Positions 1 to 10,925 of a DNA stretch of 64,000 nucleotides are shown piece after piece. The notes under the pieces are model-generated. The model had not been told where the DNA came from. It searched no databases and worked only from the letters and a program-made list of their open reading frames with translations. The DNA lies in contig CAWZYM010000165.1 in assembly GCA_963966185.1 (NCBI GenBank), positions 281,508 to 345,507 of the forward strand, written 5' to 3'. Both the position numbers and the translations under genes were made by a program. The stretch comes from Rhabditoides inermis. Its lineage: Eukaryota > Nematoda > Chromadorea > Rhabditida > Rhabditidae. Position 1 is the stretch's first letter; every line of letters starts with the position of its first letter.

Positions 1-789
1 TGGACTGCTATCGAGAGCTCCCTGATATGCCGCATCATTCACAAAGCACACTATTATGCGTCGCGGAATGACGTTGGTGAATAGGGTGGAGAAGGGAATG
101 TCGAATCGGTCGCCCGGAACGGCGATAATTTTGATCTGCGACCTCTTGTACGGGTACTTGGCCGGATGTTGCAGCAACATTTTCTCGATCGCCAGGTTCG
201 CCGACGCGACCACTTCGACAGTTTTGACCATCAGACTCATCGAGACCACACTCACAGACAGATCTTCAGGCAGCGCGGTATCGTGCGATTCCAGCACAAA
301 CTTGTCAGTGTTTCTATAGAACGTGATGCGCATGTCTACATGGGGAATCATCAGGCGCGACACAAGCATAGGGTCAATGTGTACGGGTGTCACCAAATCA
401 ACCTCTCCGCTCTTTAACATTTTAACGCGCGTCAGGTATCCGGTATTGATATCACTATCCAGATCGCCCGCGTCGTCAAAATAGCCGGAAGCCTGCAGAA
501 GACTGCGCTTCTCCTGCTCGCCATTGTTCAAGAACATTTCGATAAACGATTTGTACGCGTAATGCGGACAGTCGTAGATTTCAGTGTTGTTGATTTCGAG
601 CTTGGCGTGCGAGAAGAAGGAGGCACCAATGTAGTTTATAAATGCTGCATTGGGAGTTGTGGTTTTTTTCGAGTCTCGATTCAACCTCAAGCGCATACAC
701 ACGTATGAACGTGCCAGGTCCAAATATTTTCTATTGCGACAAATCTCAAAACTGAACGGTCCCGTGTCACTGATTGGTGTGGCTGTCTG
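1..789 (-). pseudogene. Polinton/Maverick capsid-like protein fragment (F54H12.2-like), truncated at both ends
   Basis: Reading the minus strand from 789 down to 1 gives 263 codons with no stop or frameshift, which is very unlikely by chance. The fragment begins near a GPFSFEI motif (residues 10-16) followed by a YLDL stretch. It contains a segment rich in VDLVTPVHID and VDMRITFY type strands in the middle, and IPFSTLF at residues 231-237 followed by a basic-hydrophobic strand ending IIVCF. From memory this order matches the family annotated as uncharacterized protein F54H12.2, which in C. elegans lies beside a Polinton-type integrase gene; I therefore infer a double-jelly-roll capsid protein of a Polinton/Maverick. 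No database search was run. The C-terminal part continues beyond the left edge. The N-terminal start is missing: at 790 the frame meets a foldback element, and satellite instead of the rest of the gene lies on the far side. The fragment is richer in GC than the satellite. The open frame suggests a recent insertion or recent selection, but without its start it is a remnant here. Confidence 0.6.
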
Positions 790-791
790 TA
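790..791. other. TA at the gene/foldback junction
   Basis: The TA dinucleotide directly abuts the CTGTCCC terminus of foldback copy 1. A second TA follows the other terminus at 3172-3173. This is consistent with a TA target duplication. However, the left flank is capsid gene and the right flank is satellite, so the two TAs need not derive from one insertion event. Confidence 0.6.
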
Positions 792-1412
792 CTGTCCCGT
801 TCACAAGCTTTGACCATTCGGCCGTGACGTCCCGGCCCGGGCCGTGACATAGCGTGACATTGATTATATATCGTTATCTGATCAAACTAAAAATAAACCA
901 ACAATACCAATAAACTCAGCATGCATGATTTGCCCGGAAAGCATATTTCAATCTCATTTTCATAATTCAAATTGACACCAGAGTGCCTATGTGAGAAACA
1001 CGTTTCAGCATTAAAAGAAGCCGCTTTGATAAACGTCACATGAAGTATAGATACTCGAACTTTTGTATATCCACGTAATTCTATATTGCTGATCTGTATA
1101 GAAAATATCGGAATTTCAATAAGTTCACTGATCGAGATAATTTGATTCAAAGTAGCTGTTTCAAAATGACATCATTCTTTTTTACACTCTACACAGGCTC
1201 AATGATGTCCGATCAAAAAGGGAATTGCACCACTGAACTTCCCATTTTTCACTTCATCATATTATGATGTTGTTTCAGCATTTCGTTTTCATGATTTCCA
1301 CAACTTTTTCAAAGATGAGTGTTGTTTCGAGAATCCGCTGCGAGAGAGGAGGGGGCGGGGCGTAGAGGAGTCGAGTCTCTCTGTCTGTGTCCTGCCACAG
1401 GCGGGCTAGACT
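792..1412 (+). repeat. Left terminal inverted repeat arm, foldback copy 1
   Basis: About 621 bp, pairing with 2550-3171. Identity is complete for the first 110 bp, then falls off inward with mostly substitutions. The inner end lies at a shared GGGCGGGCTAGACT-like stretch. Within the arm a GC box (GGGGCGGGGC, 1352-1361) is conserved in the opposite arm. Beyond it a weaker copy of the inverted similarity extends to about 1555. Confidence 0.85.
824..858 (+). promoter_or_regulatory. Subterminal GTGAC repeat cluster (possible transposase-binding motifs)
   Basis: GTGAC occurs at 824-828, 844-848 and 854-858, around a GGCCCGGGCC palindrome. The mirror cluster (GTCAC) is at 3135-3139, 3115-3119 and 3105-3109. 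Repeated subterminal motifs in transposons often bind transposase; that role is inference. In the left arms of copies 2 and 3 the middle motif is altered to TTGAC. Confidence 0.4.
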
Positions 1413-2549
1413 GCGGCGCAATAACATGTCTTACTTTCCATTTAAATTCATGAAATCAAAATAGATCAATCTGAAATTGTTTTCAGATTGTTGCACATGT
1501 TTCAAGCTTCGAAAACAGGTCCCATAAGGTCGTATGAAACCAACACTTGAAACTGCAAGTGAGCCGGCGGGGTACGGGGATCTAATTGGAATGTGTGTTT
1601 CATTATTGTCTGTTGTTCAATTTTTATAAATTAGATGTGTTCACTCTTTTTCACATACTTGCGTATTTCAAGTAGGCCCGTTCAAGCGACGCTACACGGC
1701 ACCCTCGAAAGTTTGGCCGCTTCGCCGCGATTAGAGCTTCTGTGCTCATCGCACGCTGTTCTTCTCATGGAATAGCACAAGAGTGAGCCCAGGTGACACC
1801 AGTGAGGGTACGAAACAGTCAGCTCTCCGGAAAATTTTCAAAAAATAGTGAAACTTTTGACCCCTACAGTTCTGTAGTGTTTGAGAAACCAGATTTGAAT
1901 TTATGTACATCGTCTTTCTCTCAGTGAGACGAGTAAAATGACGTCTTCATTTTTTAATTTGGAAAATTTGAACGAATTCAGTATCGCCACCCCGGCTGGA
2001 ATTGGCAGTTCAACAGGAGTGATCACGAAAATACCACGCACTTGTTGTTTCTGTTCACTGTCTGCGTGCAGCGTGGTCTCTAATTCTCCTCTATATCACG
2101 TGTTCTCTAACTCTCACGCGTCTGGGTTCTCCGCGCGTTGCACACTCTCTCGCATCGAGTCTCGACTCACTCCCAAGCCCAACTCTGCCTGTAGCTTGCT
2201 ACAGGCGGTGGAAGTCGGGAGAGAGTGAACAGAGGCAGCGGTAGTCGAGTGAGACAAACGATAACATGATACAGTACTTCGCACACATTATCACTGTAAT
2301 GGTTACAATATTGAACTAACTTGAAACATTGAAATTTGAAATTATTTCAATCAGAGATGTATTCCGCGTTTTGAAACGGAAACGAAATACTGTTCTGAAA
2401 GACTGGATTTTCAGGCGTTGATTTCGTATAACCTTATGAGACCCCTTTTTTAAGCATGAAACGTAGGCAACAAACTTCTCACAATTTCAGAAGGATCTGT
2501 TTCGATTTCATGAACTCAAGTGGGAAAGTGAGACTAGCTATCGCGCAAA
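1413..2549. other. Foldback core of copy 1: degenerate inner arms and central spacer
   Basis: From 1413 to about 1555 and from about 2405 to 2549 the two sides still resemble each other in inverted orientation, at clearly lower similarity than the outer arms. The spacer between them (about 1556-2404) has no recognisable protein. A 96-codon frame at 1938-2228 has low-complexity Ser/Cys-rich composition and no motif I know. The equivalent core of copy 2 is 4459-5595 and that of copy 3 is 7506-8642. Confidence 0.7.
2187..2206. other. Perfect short hairpin in the central spacer
   Basis: GCCTGTAGC, two T residues, then GCTACAGGC: a 9-bp perfect stem. It recurs at 5233-5252 and 8280-8299 in the other copies. 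Its function is unknown. It is unrelated to the long arms and could be a cruciform-forming core or chance. Confidence 0.6.
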
Positions 2550-3171
2550 AGTCTAGCCCGCCTGTGGCAGGGCACAGACAGAGAGACTCGACTCCTCTAC
2601 GCCCCGCCCCCTCCTCTCTCGCAGCGGATTCTCGAAACAACACTCATCTTTGAAAAAGTTGTGGAAATCATGAAAACGAAATGCTGAAACAACATCATAA
2701 TAAGATGAAGTGGAAGATGGGAAGTTCAGTAGTGCAAATCCCAGTTCGATCGGACGTCATTGAACATATGTAAAGTGTATAGATCGAAAGACGTCAATTT
2801 GAAACAGCTATTTTGAATCGAATTAATTAGATCAGTGAAAATAATTTTACTGTGATATTTTCTATACAGATCAACAACATAGAGTCACGTGGATATACAA
2901 AAGTTCGAGTATCTATATTTCATGTGACTTTTATCACAGCGTCTTCTTTTCATGCTGAAACGTGTTTCTCACATGGGCACCCGGGTGTCAACTTGAATTA
3001 TGAAAATGAAATTGAAATATGCTTTCCGGGCAAATCATGCATGCTGAGTTTAATGGTGTTATTGGTTTATTTTTAGTTTGATCAGATAACGATATATAAT
3101 CAATGTCACGCTATGTCACGGCCCGGGCCGGGACGTCACGGCCGAATGGTCAAAGCTTGTGAACGGGACAG
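2550..3171 (-). repeat. Right terminal inverted repeat arm, foldback copy 1
   Basis: Reverse complement of the left arm, ending GGGACAG at 3171 and followed by TA. Relative to the left arm it carries scattered substitutions but few indels. This is why an open frame of 74 codons (2852-3076) mirrors one of 87 codons in the left arm (887-1150, minus strand). Confidence 0.85.
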
Positions 3172-3837
3172 TACACTGCATACTCACTTCTACTACACTG
3201 CTCTTTAATTTTTATATCGATCGAAGTGTAAAAAATCGAATAAATGGAAACGATTGAGGGACCCTATGTCAGGAATAGTTCTCATCAACTACAACCAAAG
3301 TGTGTGCGTCTGGAAGTGGATCAAATGAGTAGATAAATACACTACATACTCACTTCTACTACACCGCTCTTCAATTTTTTTATCGATCGAATTGTAAAAA
3401 ATCGAATAAATGGAATCAATTGAGTGAGCCTATGTTAGGAATAGTTCTCATCAACTACGACCAAAGTATGTGCGTCTGTAAGTGGGTCCAATGAGTAGAT
3501 AAATACACTACATACTCACTTCTACTACACCGCTCTTCAGTTTTTATATCGATCGAAGTGTAAAAAAAACGAATAAATGGAAACGATTGAGGGACCCTCT
3601 GTCAGGAATAGTTCTCATCAACTACGACCAAAGTATGTGCGTCTAAAAGTGGGTCCAATCAGTAGATAAATACACTACATACTCACTTCTACTACACCGC
3701 TCTTCAATTTATATATCGATCGAAGTGTAAAAAATCGAATAAATCTTCCGATTTAGGGACCCTTTGTCAGGAATAGTTCTCATCAACTACGACCAAAGTA
3801 TGTGCGTCTGAAAGTGGGTCCAATGAGTAGATGAATA
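3172..3837 (+). repeat. Four satellite monomers between foldback copies 1 and 2
   Basis: 666 bp made of four monomers. The first has the distinctive CACTGCTCTTTAATT variant and an AACTACAACC change. The second has TGGAATCAATTGAGTGAGCC. The third has the AAAAAAAACG variant. The fourth has CAATTTATATATCG with CTTCCGATTTA and a CCCTTTGTC variant. The same four in the same order occur at 6218-6884 and 9265-9930, which shows that they were copied together with the element. Confidence 0.9.
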
Positions 3838-6217
3838 CTGTCCCGTTCACAAGCTTTGACCATTCGGCCGTGACGTCCCGGCCCGGGCCTTGACATAGCG
3901 TGACATTGATTATATATCGTTATCTGATCAAACTAAAAATAAACCAACAATACCAATAAACTCAGCATGCATGATTTGCCCGGAAAGCATATTTCAATCT
4001 CATTTTCATAATTCAAATTGACACCCGAGTGCCTATGTGAGAAACACGTTTCAGCATTAAAAGAAGCCGCTTTGATAAACGTCACATGAAGTATAGATAC
4101 TCGAACTTTTGTATATCCACGTAATTCTATATTGCTGATCTGTATAGAAAATATCGGAATTTCAATAAGTTCACTGATCGAGATAATTTGATTCAAAGTA
4201 GCTGTTTCAAAATGACATCATTCTTTTTTACACTCTACACAGGCTCAATGATGTCCGATCAAAAAGGGAATTGCACCACTGAACTTCCCATTTTTCACTT
4301 CATCATATTATGATGTTGTTTCAGCATTTCGTTTTCATGATTTCCACAACTTTTTCAAAGATGAGTGTTGTTTCGAGAATCCGCTGCGAGAGAGGAGGGG
4401 GCGGGGCGTAGAGGAGTCGAGTCTCTCTGTCTGTGTCCTGCCACAGGCGGGCTAGACTGCGGCGCAATAACATGTCTTACTTTCCATTTAAATTCATGAA
4501 ATCAAAATAGATCAATCTGAAATTGTTTTCAGATTGTTGCACATGTTTCAAGCTTCGAAAACAGGTCCCATAAGGTCGTATGAAACCAACACTTGAAACT
4601 GCAAGTGAGCCGGCGGGGTACGGGGATCTAATTGGAATGTGTGTTTCATTATTGTCTGTTGTTCAATTTTTATAAATTAGATGTGTTCACTCTTTTTCAC
4701 ATACTTGCGTATTTCAAGTAGGCCCGTTCAAGCGACGCTACACGGCACCCTCGAAAGTTTGGCCGCTTCGCCGCGATTAGAGCTTCTGTGCTCATCGCAC
4801 GCTGTTCTTCTCATGGAATAGCACAAGAGTGAGCCCAGGTGACACCAGTGAGGGTACGAAACAGTCAGCTCTCCGGAAAATTTTCAAAAAATAGTGAAAC
4901 TTTTGACCCCTACAGTTCTGTAGTGTTTGAGAAACCAGATTTGAATTTATGTACATCGTCTTTCTCTCAGTGAGACGAGTAAAATGACGTCTTCATTTTT
5001 TAATTTGGAAAATTTGAACGAATTCAGTATCGCCACCCCGGCTGGAATTGGCAGTTCAACAGGAGTGATCACGAAAATACCACGCACTTGTTGTTTCTGT
5101 TCACTGTCTGCGTGCAGCGTGGTCTCTAATTCTCATCTATATCACGTGTTCTCTAACTCTCACGCGTCTGGGTTCTCCGCGCGTTGCACACTCTCTCGCA
5201 TCGAGTCTCGACTCACTCCCAAGCCCAACTCTGCCTGTAGCTTGCTACAGGCGGTGGAAGTCGGGAGAGAGTGAACAGAGGCAGCGGTAGTCGAGTGAGA
5301 CAAACGATAACATGATACAGTACTTCGCACACATAATCACTGTAATGGTTACAATATTGAACTAACTTGAAACATTGAAATTTGAAATTATTTCAATCAG
5401 AGATGTATTCCGCGTTTTGAAACGGAAACGAAATACTGTTCTGAAAGACTGGATTTTCAGGCGTTGATTTCGTATAACCTTATGAGACCCCTTTTTTAAG
5501 CATGAAACGTAGGCAACAAACTTCTCACAATTTCAGAAGGATCTGTTTCGATTTCATGAACTCAAGTGGGAAAGTGAGACTAGCTATCGCGCGAAAGTCT
5601 AGCCCGCCTGTGGCAGGGCACAGACAGAGAGACTCGACTCCTCTACGCCCCGCCCCCTCCTCTCTCGCAGCGGATTCTCGAAACAACACTCATCTTTGAA
5701 AAAGTTGTGGAAATCATGAAAACGAAATGCTGAAACAACATCATAATAAGATGAAGTGGAAGATGGGAAGTTCAGTAGTGCAAATCCCAGTTCGATCGGA
5801 CGTCATTGAACATATGTAAAGTGTATAGATCGAAAGACGTCAATTTGAAACAGCTATTTTGAATCGAATTAATTAGATCAGTGAAAATAATTTTACTGTG
5901 ATATTTTCTATACAGATCAACAACATAGAGTCACATGGATATACAAAAGTTCGAGTATCTATATTTCATGTGACTTTTATCACAGCGTCTTCTTTTCATG
6001 CTGAAACGTGTTTCTCACATGGGCACCCGGGTGTCAACTTGAATTATGAAAATGAAATTGAAATATGCTTTCCGGGCAAATCATGCATGCTGAGTTTAAT
6101 GGTGTTATTGGTTTATTTTTAGTTTGATCAGATAACGATATATAATCAATGTCACGCTATGTCACGGCCCGGGCCGGGACGTCACGGCCGAATGGTCAAA
6201 GCTTGTGAACGGGACAG
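3838..6217. mobile_element. Foldback-type DNA transposon, copy 2 (2,380 bp)
   Basis: Same length and ends as copy 1, differing at only a few single bases. The left arm is about 3838-4458 and the right arm about 5596-6217. It is flanked by TA at 3836-3837 and 6218-6219. Both flanks are satellite: removing the element and one TA restores a continuous monomer junction identical to the unoccupied sites at 10924 and 12084. Left-arm differences from copy 1 (TTGAC for GTGAC; ACCCGAG for ACCAGAG) are shared with copy 3. Confidence 0.9.
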
Positions 6218-6884
6218 TACACTGCATACTCACTTCTACTACACTGCTCTTTAATTTTTATATCGATCGAAGTGTAAAAAATCGAATAAATGGAAACGAT
6301 TGAGGGACCCTATGTCAGGAATAGTTCTCATCAACTACAACCAAAGTGTGTGCGTCTGGAAGTGGATCAAATGAGTAGATAAATACACTACATACTCACT
6401 TCTACTACACCGCTCTTCAATTTTTTTTATCGATCGAATTGTAAAAAATCGAATAAATGGAATCAATTGAGTGAGCCTATGTTAGGAATAGTTCTCATCA
6501 ACTACGACCAAAGTATGTGCGTCTGTAAGTGGGTCCAATGAGTGGATAAATACACTACATACTCACTTCTACTACACCGCTCTTCAGTTTTTATATCGAT
6601 CGAAGTGTAAAAAAAACGAATAAATGGAAACGATTGAGGGACCCTCTGTCAGGAATAGTTCTCATCAACTACGACCAAAGTATGTGCGTCTAAAAGTGGG
6701 TCCAATCAGTAGATAAATACACTACATACTCACTTCTACTACACCGCTCTTCAATTTATATATCGATCGAAGTGTAAAAAATCGAATAAATCTTCCGATT
6801 TAGGGACCCTTTGTCAGGAATAGTTCTCATCAACTACGACCAAAGTATGTGCGTCTGAAAGTGGGTCCAATGAGTAGATGAAAA
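6218..6884 (+). repeat. Four satellite monomers between foldback copies 2 and 3
   Basis: 667 bp, nearly identical to 3172-3837. Differences are a longer T run near 6420 and single substitutions (GTGGAT for GTAGAT near 6543). The final TA target is mutated to AA at 6883-6884. Confidence 0.9.
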
Positions 6885-9264
6885 CTGTCCCGTTCACAAG
6901 CTTTGACCATTCGGCCGTGACGTCCCGGCCCGGGCCTTGACATAGCGTGACATTGATTATATATCGTTATCTGATCAAACTAAAAATAAACCAACAATAC
7001 CAATAAACTCAGCATGCATGATTTGCCCGGAAAGCATATTTCAATCTCATTTTCATAATTCAAATTGACACCCGAGTGCCTATGTGAGAAACACGTTTCA
7101 GCATTAAAAGAAGCCGCTTTGATAAACGTCACATGAAGTATAGATACTCGAACTTTTGTATATCCACGTAATTCTATATTGCTGATCTGTATAGAAAATA
7201 TCGGAATTTCAATAAGTTCACTGATCGAGATAATTTGATTCAAAGTAGCTGTTTCAAAATGACATCATTCTTTTTTACACTCTACACAGGCTCAATGATG
7301 TCCGATCAAAAAGGGAATTGCACCACTGAACTTCCCATTTTTCACTTCATCATATTATGATGTTGTTTCAGCATTTCGTTTTCATGATTTCCACAACTTT
7401 TTCAAAGATGAGTGTTGTTTCGAGAATCCGCTGCGAGAGAGGAGGGGGCGGGGCGTAGAGGAGTCGAGTCTCTCTGTCTGTGTCCTGCCACAGGCGGGCT
7501 AGACTGCGGCGCAATAACATGTCTTACTTTCCATTTAAATTCATGAAATCAAAATAGATCAATCTGAAATTGTTTTCAGATTGTTGCACATGTTTCAAGC
7601 TTCGAAAACAGGTCCCATAAGGTCGTATGAAACCAACACTTGAAACTGCAAGTGAGCCGGCGGGGTACGGGGATCTAATTGGAATGTGTGTTTCATTATT
7701 GTCTGTTGTTCAATTTTTATAAATTAGATGTGTTCACTCTTTTTCACATACTTGCGTATTTCAAGTAGGCCCGTTCAAGCGACGCTACACGGCACCCTCG
7801 AAAGTTTGGCCGCTTCGCCGCGATTAGAGCTTCTGTGCTCATCGCACGCTGTTCTTCTCATGGAATAGCACAAGAGTGAGCCCAGGTGACACCAGTGAGG
7901 GTACGAAACAGTCAGCTCTCCGGAAAATTTTCAAAAAATAGTGAAACTTTTGACCCCTACAGTTCTGTAGTGTTTGAGAAACCAGATTTGAATTTATGTA
8001 CATCGTCTTTCTCTCAGTGAGACGAGTAAAATGACGTCTTCATTTTTTAATTTGGAAAATTTGAACGAATTCAGTATCGCCACCCCGGCTGGAATTGGCA
8101 GTTCAACAGGAGTGATCACGAAAATACCACGCACTTGTTGTTTCTGTTCACTGTCTGCGTGCAGCGTGGTCTCTAATTCTCCTCTATATCACGTGTTCTC
8201 TAACTCTCACGCGTCTGGGTTCTCCGCGCGTTGCACACTCTTTCGCATCGAGTCTCGACTCACTCCCAAGCCCAACTCTGCCTGTAGCTTGCTACAGGCG
8301 GTGGAAGTCGGGAGAGAGTGAACAGAGGCAGCGGTAGTCGAGTGAGACAAACGATAACATGATACAGTACTTCGCACACATTATCACTGTAATGGTTACA
8401 ATATTGAACTAACTTGAAACATTGAAATTTGAAATTATTTCAATCAGAGATGTATTCCGCGTTTTGAAACGGAAACGAAATACTGTTCTGAAAGACTGGA
8501 TTTTCAGGCGTTGATTTCGTATAACCTTATGAGACCCCTTTTTTAAGCATGAAACGTAGGCAACAAACTTCTCACAATTTCAGAAGGATCTGTTTCGATT
8601 TCATGAACTCAAGTGGGAAAGTGAGACTAGCTATCGCGCGAAAGTCTAGCCCGCCTGTGGCAGGGCACAGACAGAGAGACTCGACTCCTCTACGCCCCGC
8701 CCCCTCCTCTCTCGCAGCGGATTCTCGAAACAACACTCATCTTTGAAAAAGTTGTGGAAATCATGAAAACGAAATGCTGAAACAACATCATAATAAGATG
8801 AAGTGGAAGATGGGAAGTTCAGTAGTGCAAATCCCAGTTCGATCGGACGTCATTGAACAAATGTAAAGTGTATAGATCGAAAGACGTCAATTTGAAACAG
8901 CTATTTTGAATCGAATTAATTAGATCAGTGAAAATAATTTTACTGTGATATTTTCTATACAGATCAACAACATAGAGTCACGTGGATATACAAAAGTTCG
9001 AGTATCTATATTTCATGTGACTTTTATCACAGCGTCTTCTTTTCATGCTGAAACGTGTTTCTCACATGGGCACCCGGGTGTCAACTTGAATTATGAAAAT
9101 GAAATTGAAATATGCTTTCCGGGCAAATCATGCATGCTGAGTTTAATGGTGTTATTGGTTTATTTTTAGTTTGATCAGATAACGATATATAATCAATGTC
9201 ACGCTATGTCACGGCCCGGGCCGGGACGTCACGGCCGAATGGTCAAAGCTTGTGAACGGGACAG
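6885..9264. mobile_element. Foldback-type DNA transposon, copy 3 (2,380 bp)
   Basis: Left arm about 6885-7505, right arm about 8643-9264, ending GGGACAG then TA at 9265-9266. A handful of private substitutions are visible (for example ACAAATG for ACATATG near 8859). It starts 3,047 bp after copy 2 at the same position in the same monomer, so it is a segmental duplicate, not a separate insertion. No coding capacity is recognised. Confidence 0.9.
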
Positions 9265-10923
9265 TACACTGCATACTCACTTCTACTACACTGCTCTTTA
9301 ATTTTTATATCGATCGAAGTGTAAAAAATCGAATAAATGGAAACGATTGAGGGACCCTATGTCAGGAATAGTTCTCATCAACTACAACCAAAGTGTGTGC
9401 GTCTGGAAGTGGATCAAATGAGTAGATAAATACACTACATACTCACTTCTACTACACCGCTCTTCAATTTTTTTATCGATCGAATTGTAAAAAATCGAAT
9501 AAATGGAATCAATTGAGTGAGCCTATGTTAGGAATAGTTCTCATCAACTACGACCAAAGTATGTGCGTCTGTAAGTGGGTCCAATGAGTAGATAAATACA
9601 CTACATACTCACTTCTACTACACCGCTCTTCAGTTTTTATATCGATCGAAGTGTAAAAAAAACGAATAAATGGAAACGATTGAGGGACCCTCTGTCAGGA
9701 ATAGTTCTCATCAACTACGACCAAAGTATGTGCGTCTAAAAGTGGGTCCAATCAGTAGATAAATACACTACATACTCACTTCTACTACACCGCTCTTCAA
9801 TTTATATATCGATCGAAGTGTAAAAAATCGAATAAATCTTCCGATTTAGGGACCCTTTGTCAGGAATAGTTCTCATCAACTACGACCAAAGTGTGTGCGT
9901 CTGAAAGTGGGTCCAATGAGTAGATAAATACACTACATACTCACTTCTACTACACCGCTCTTCAGTTTTTATATCGATCGAAGTGTAAAAAATCGAATAA
10001 AAGGAAACGATTGAGGGACCCTATGTCAGGAATAGTTCTCATCAACTACGACCAAAATGTGTGTGCGTCTGGAAGTGGGTCAAATGAGTAGATAAATACA
10101 CTACATACTCACTTCTACTACACCGCTCTTCAATTTTTATATCGATTGAAGTGTAAAAAATCGAATAAATCTTCCGATTTAGGGACCCTCTGTCAGGAAT
10201 AGTTCTCATCAACTACGACCAAAGTATGTGCGTCTGAAAGTGGGTCCAATCAGTAGATAAATACACTACATACTCACTTCTACTACACCGCTCTTCAAAT
10301 TTTATATCGATCGAAGTGTAAAAAATCGAATAAATGGAAACGATTGAGGGACCCTATGTCAGGAATAGTTCTCATCAACTACGACCAATGTGTGTGCGTC
10401 TGGAAGTGGGTCAAAAGAGTAGAAAAATACACTACATACTCACTTCTACTACACCGCTCTTCAATTTATATATCGATCGAATTGTAAAAAATCGAATAAA
10501 TGGAATCAATTGAGTGAGCCTATGTTAGGAATAGTTCTCATCAACTACGACCAAAGTGTGTGCGTCTGGAAGTGGATCAAATGAGTAGATAAATACACTA
10601 CATACTCACTTCTACTACACCGCTCTTCAATTTTTATATTGATCGAAGTGTAAAAAATCGAATTAATCTTCCGATTTAGGGACCCTCTGTCAGGAATAGC
10701 TCTCATCAACTACGACCAAAGTATGTGCGTCTAAAAGTGGGTCCAATCAGTAGATAAATACACTACATACTCACTTCTACTACACCGCTCTTCAATTTAT
10801 ATATCGATCGAAGTGTAAAAAATCGAATAAATCTTCCGATTTAGGGACCCTTTGTCAGGAATAGTTCTCATCAACTACGACCAAAGTATGTGCGTCTGAA
10901 AGTGGGTCCAATGAGTAGATGAA

Positions 10924-10925
10924 TA
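10924..10925. other. Unoccupied target-site paralogue 1 for the foldback element
   Basis: The sequence GTAGATGAA-TA-CACTGCATACTC here matches the left flank of copies 2 and 3 (GTAGATGAATA) joined to the right flank of all three copies (TACACTGCATACTC). About one full monomer matches on each side. It shows the pre-insertion state and defines a 2-bp TA duplication. Confidence 0.85.

Larger units (their letters stand above)
792..3171. mobile_element. Foldback-type DNA transposon, copy 1 (2,380 bp, non-autonomous)
   Basis: The element starts CTGTCCCGTTCACAAGC and ends with its reverse complement. The outermost 110 bp of the two arms are identical in this copy. Similarity continues with scattered substitutions to about 1412 on the left and 2550 on the right, then fades through weaker similarity to about 1555 and 2405. 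A central spacer of roughly 850 bp is not inverted. TA flanks both ends (790-791, 3172-3173), which fits Tc1/mariner-like targeting, although long-armed foldback elements of other superfamilies cannot be excluded. I see no transposase, helicase or other recognisable protein, so it would need enzymes supplied in trans. The left flank is the capsid-like gene and the right flank is satellite. Two bases near the left end (844 region and about 1026) differ from copies 2 and 3, which may reflect a different origin of this end. Confidence 0.85.
792..9930. repeat. Triplicated composite unit (foldback element plus four monomers), period 3,046-3,047 bp
   Basis: Units are 792-3837, 3838-6884 and 6885-9930. 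Matched landmarks (element ends, spacer hairpin, monomer variants) are spaced 3,046 then 3,047 bp apart, the one-base difference being a homopolymer run. Divergence among the three is very low, so the amplification is recent relative to the divergence between the arms of the element. After 9930 the third unit continues into ordinary satellite without another element. Confidence 0.9.

Noticed and set aside
56..417. Plus-strand open frames of 83-87 codons at the left end
   Set aside because: They overlap the long minus-strand frame that reads as a coherent capsid-like protein; they are shadow frames.
650..847. Plus-strand 65-codon frame crossing the gene/foldback junction
   Set aside because: It spans two unrelated sequences and has no motif; a chance frame.
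1938..2228. 96-codon frame in the foldback spacer, also at 4984-5274 and 8031-8321
   Set aside because: It is preserved only because the three copies are recent duplicates. Ser/Cys-rich composition, no domain, and no sign of transposase.
2456..2653. 65-codon frame in the right arm, also at 5502-5699 and 8549-8746
   Set aside because: It covers the GC-rich part of the arm, has no recognisable motif and lies within inverted-repeat sequence.
792..9264. Three independent transposition events
   Set aside because: All copies sit at the same base of the same monomer variant with the same four downstream monomers; segmental duplication explains this better.
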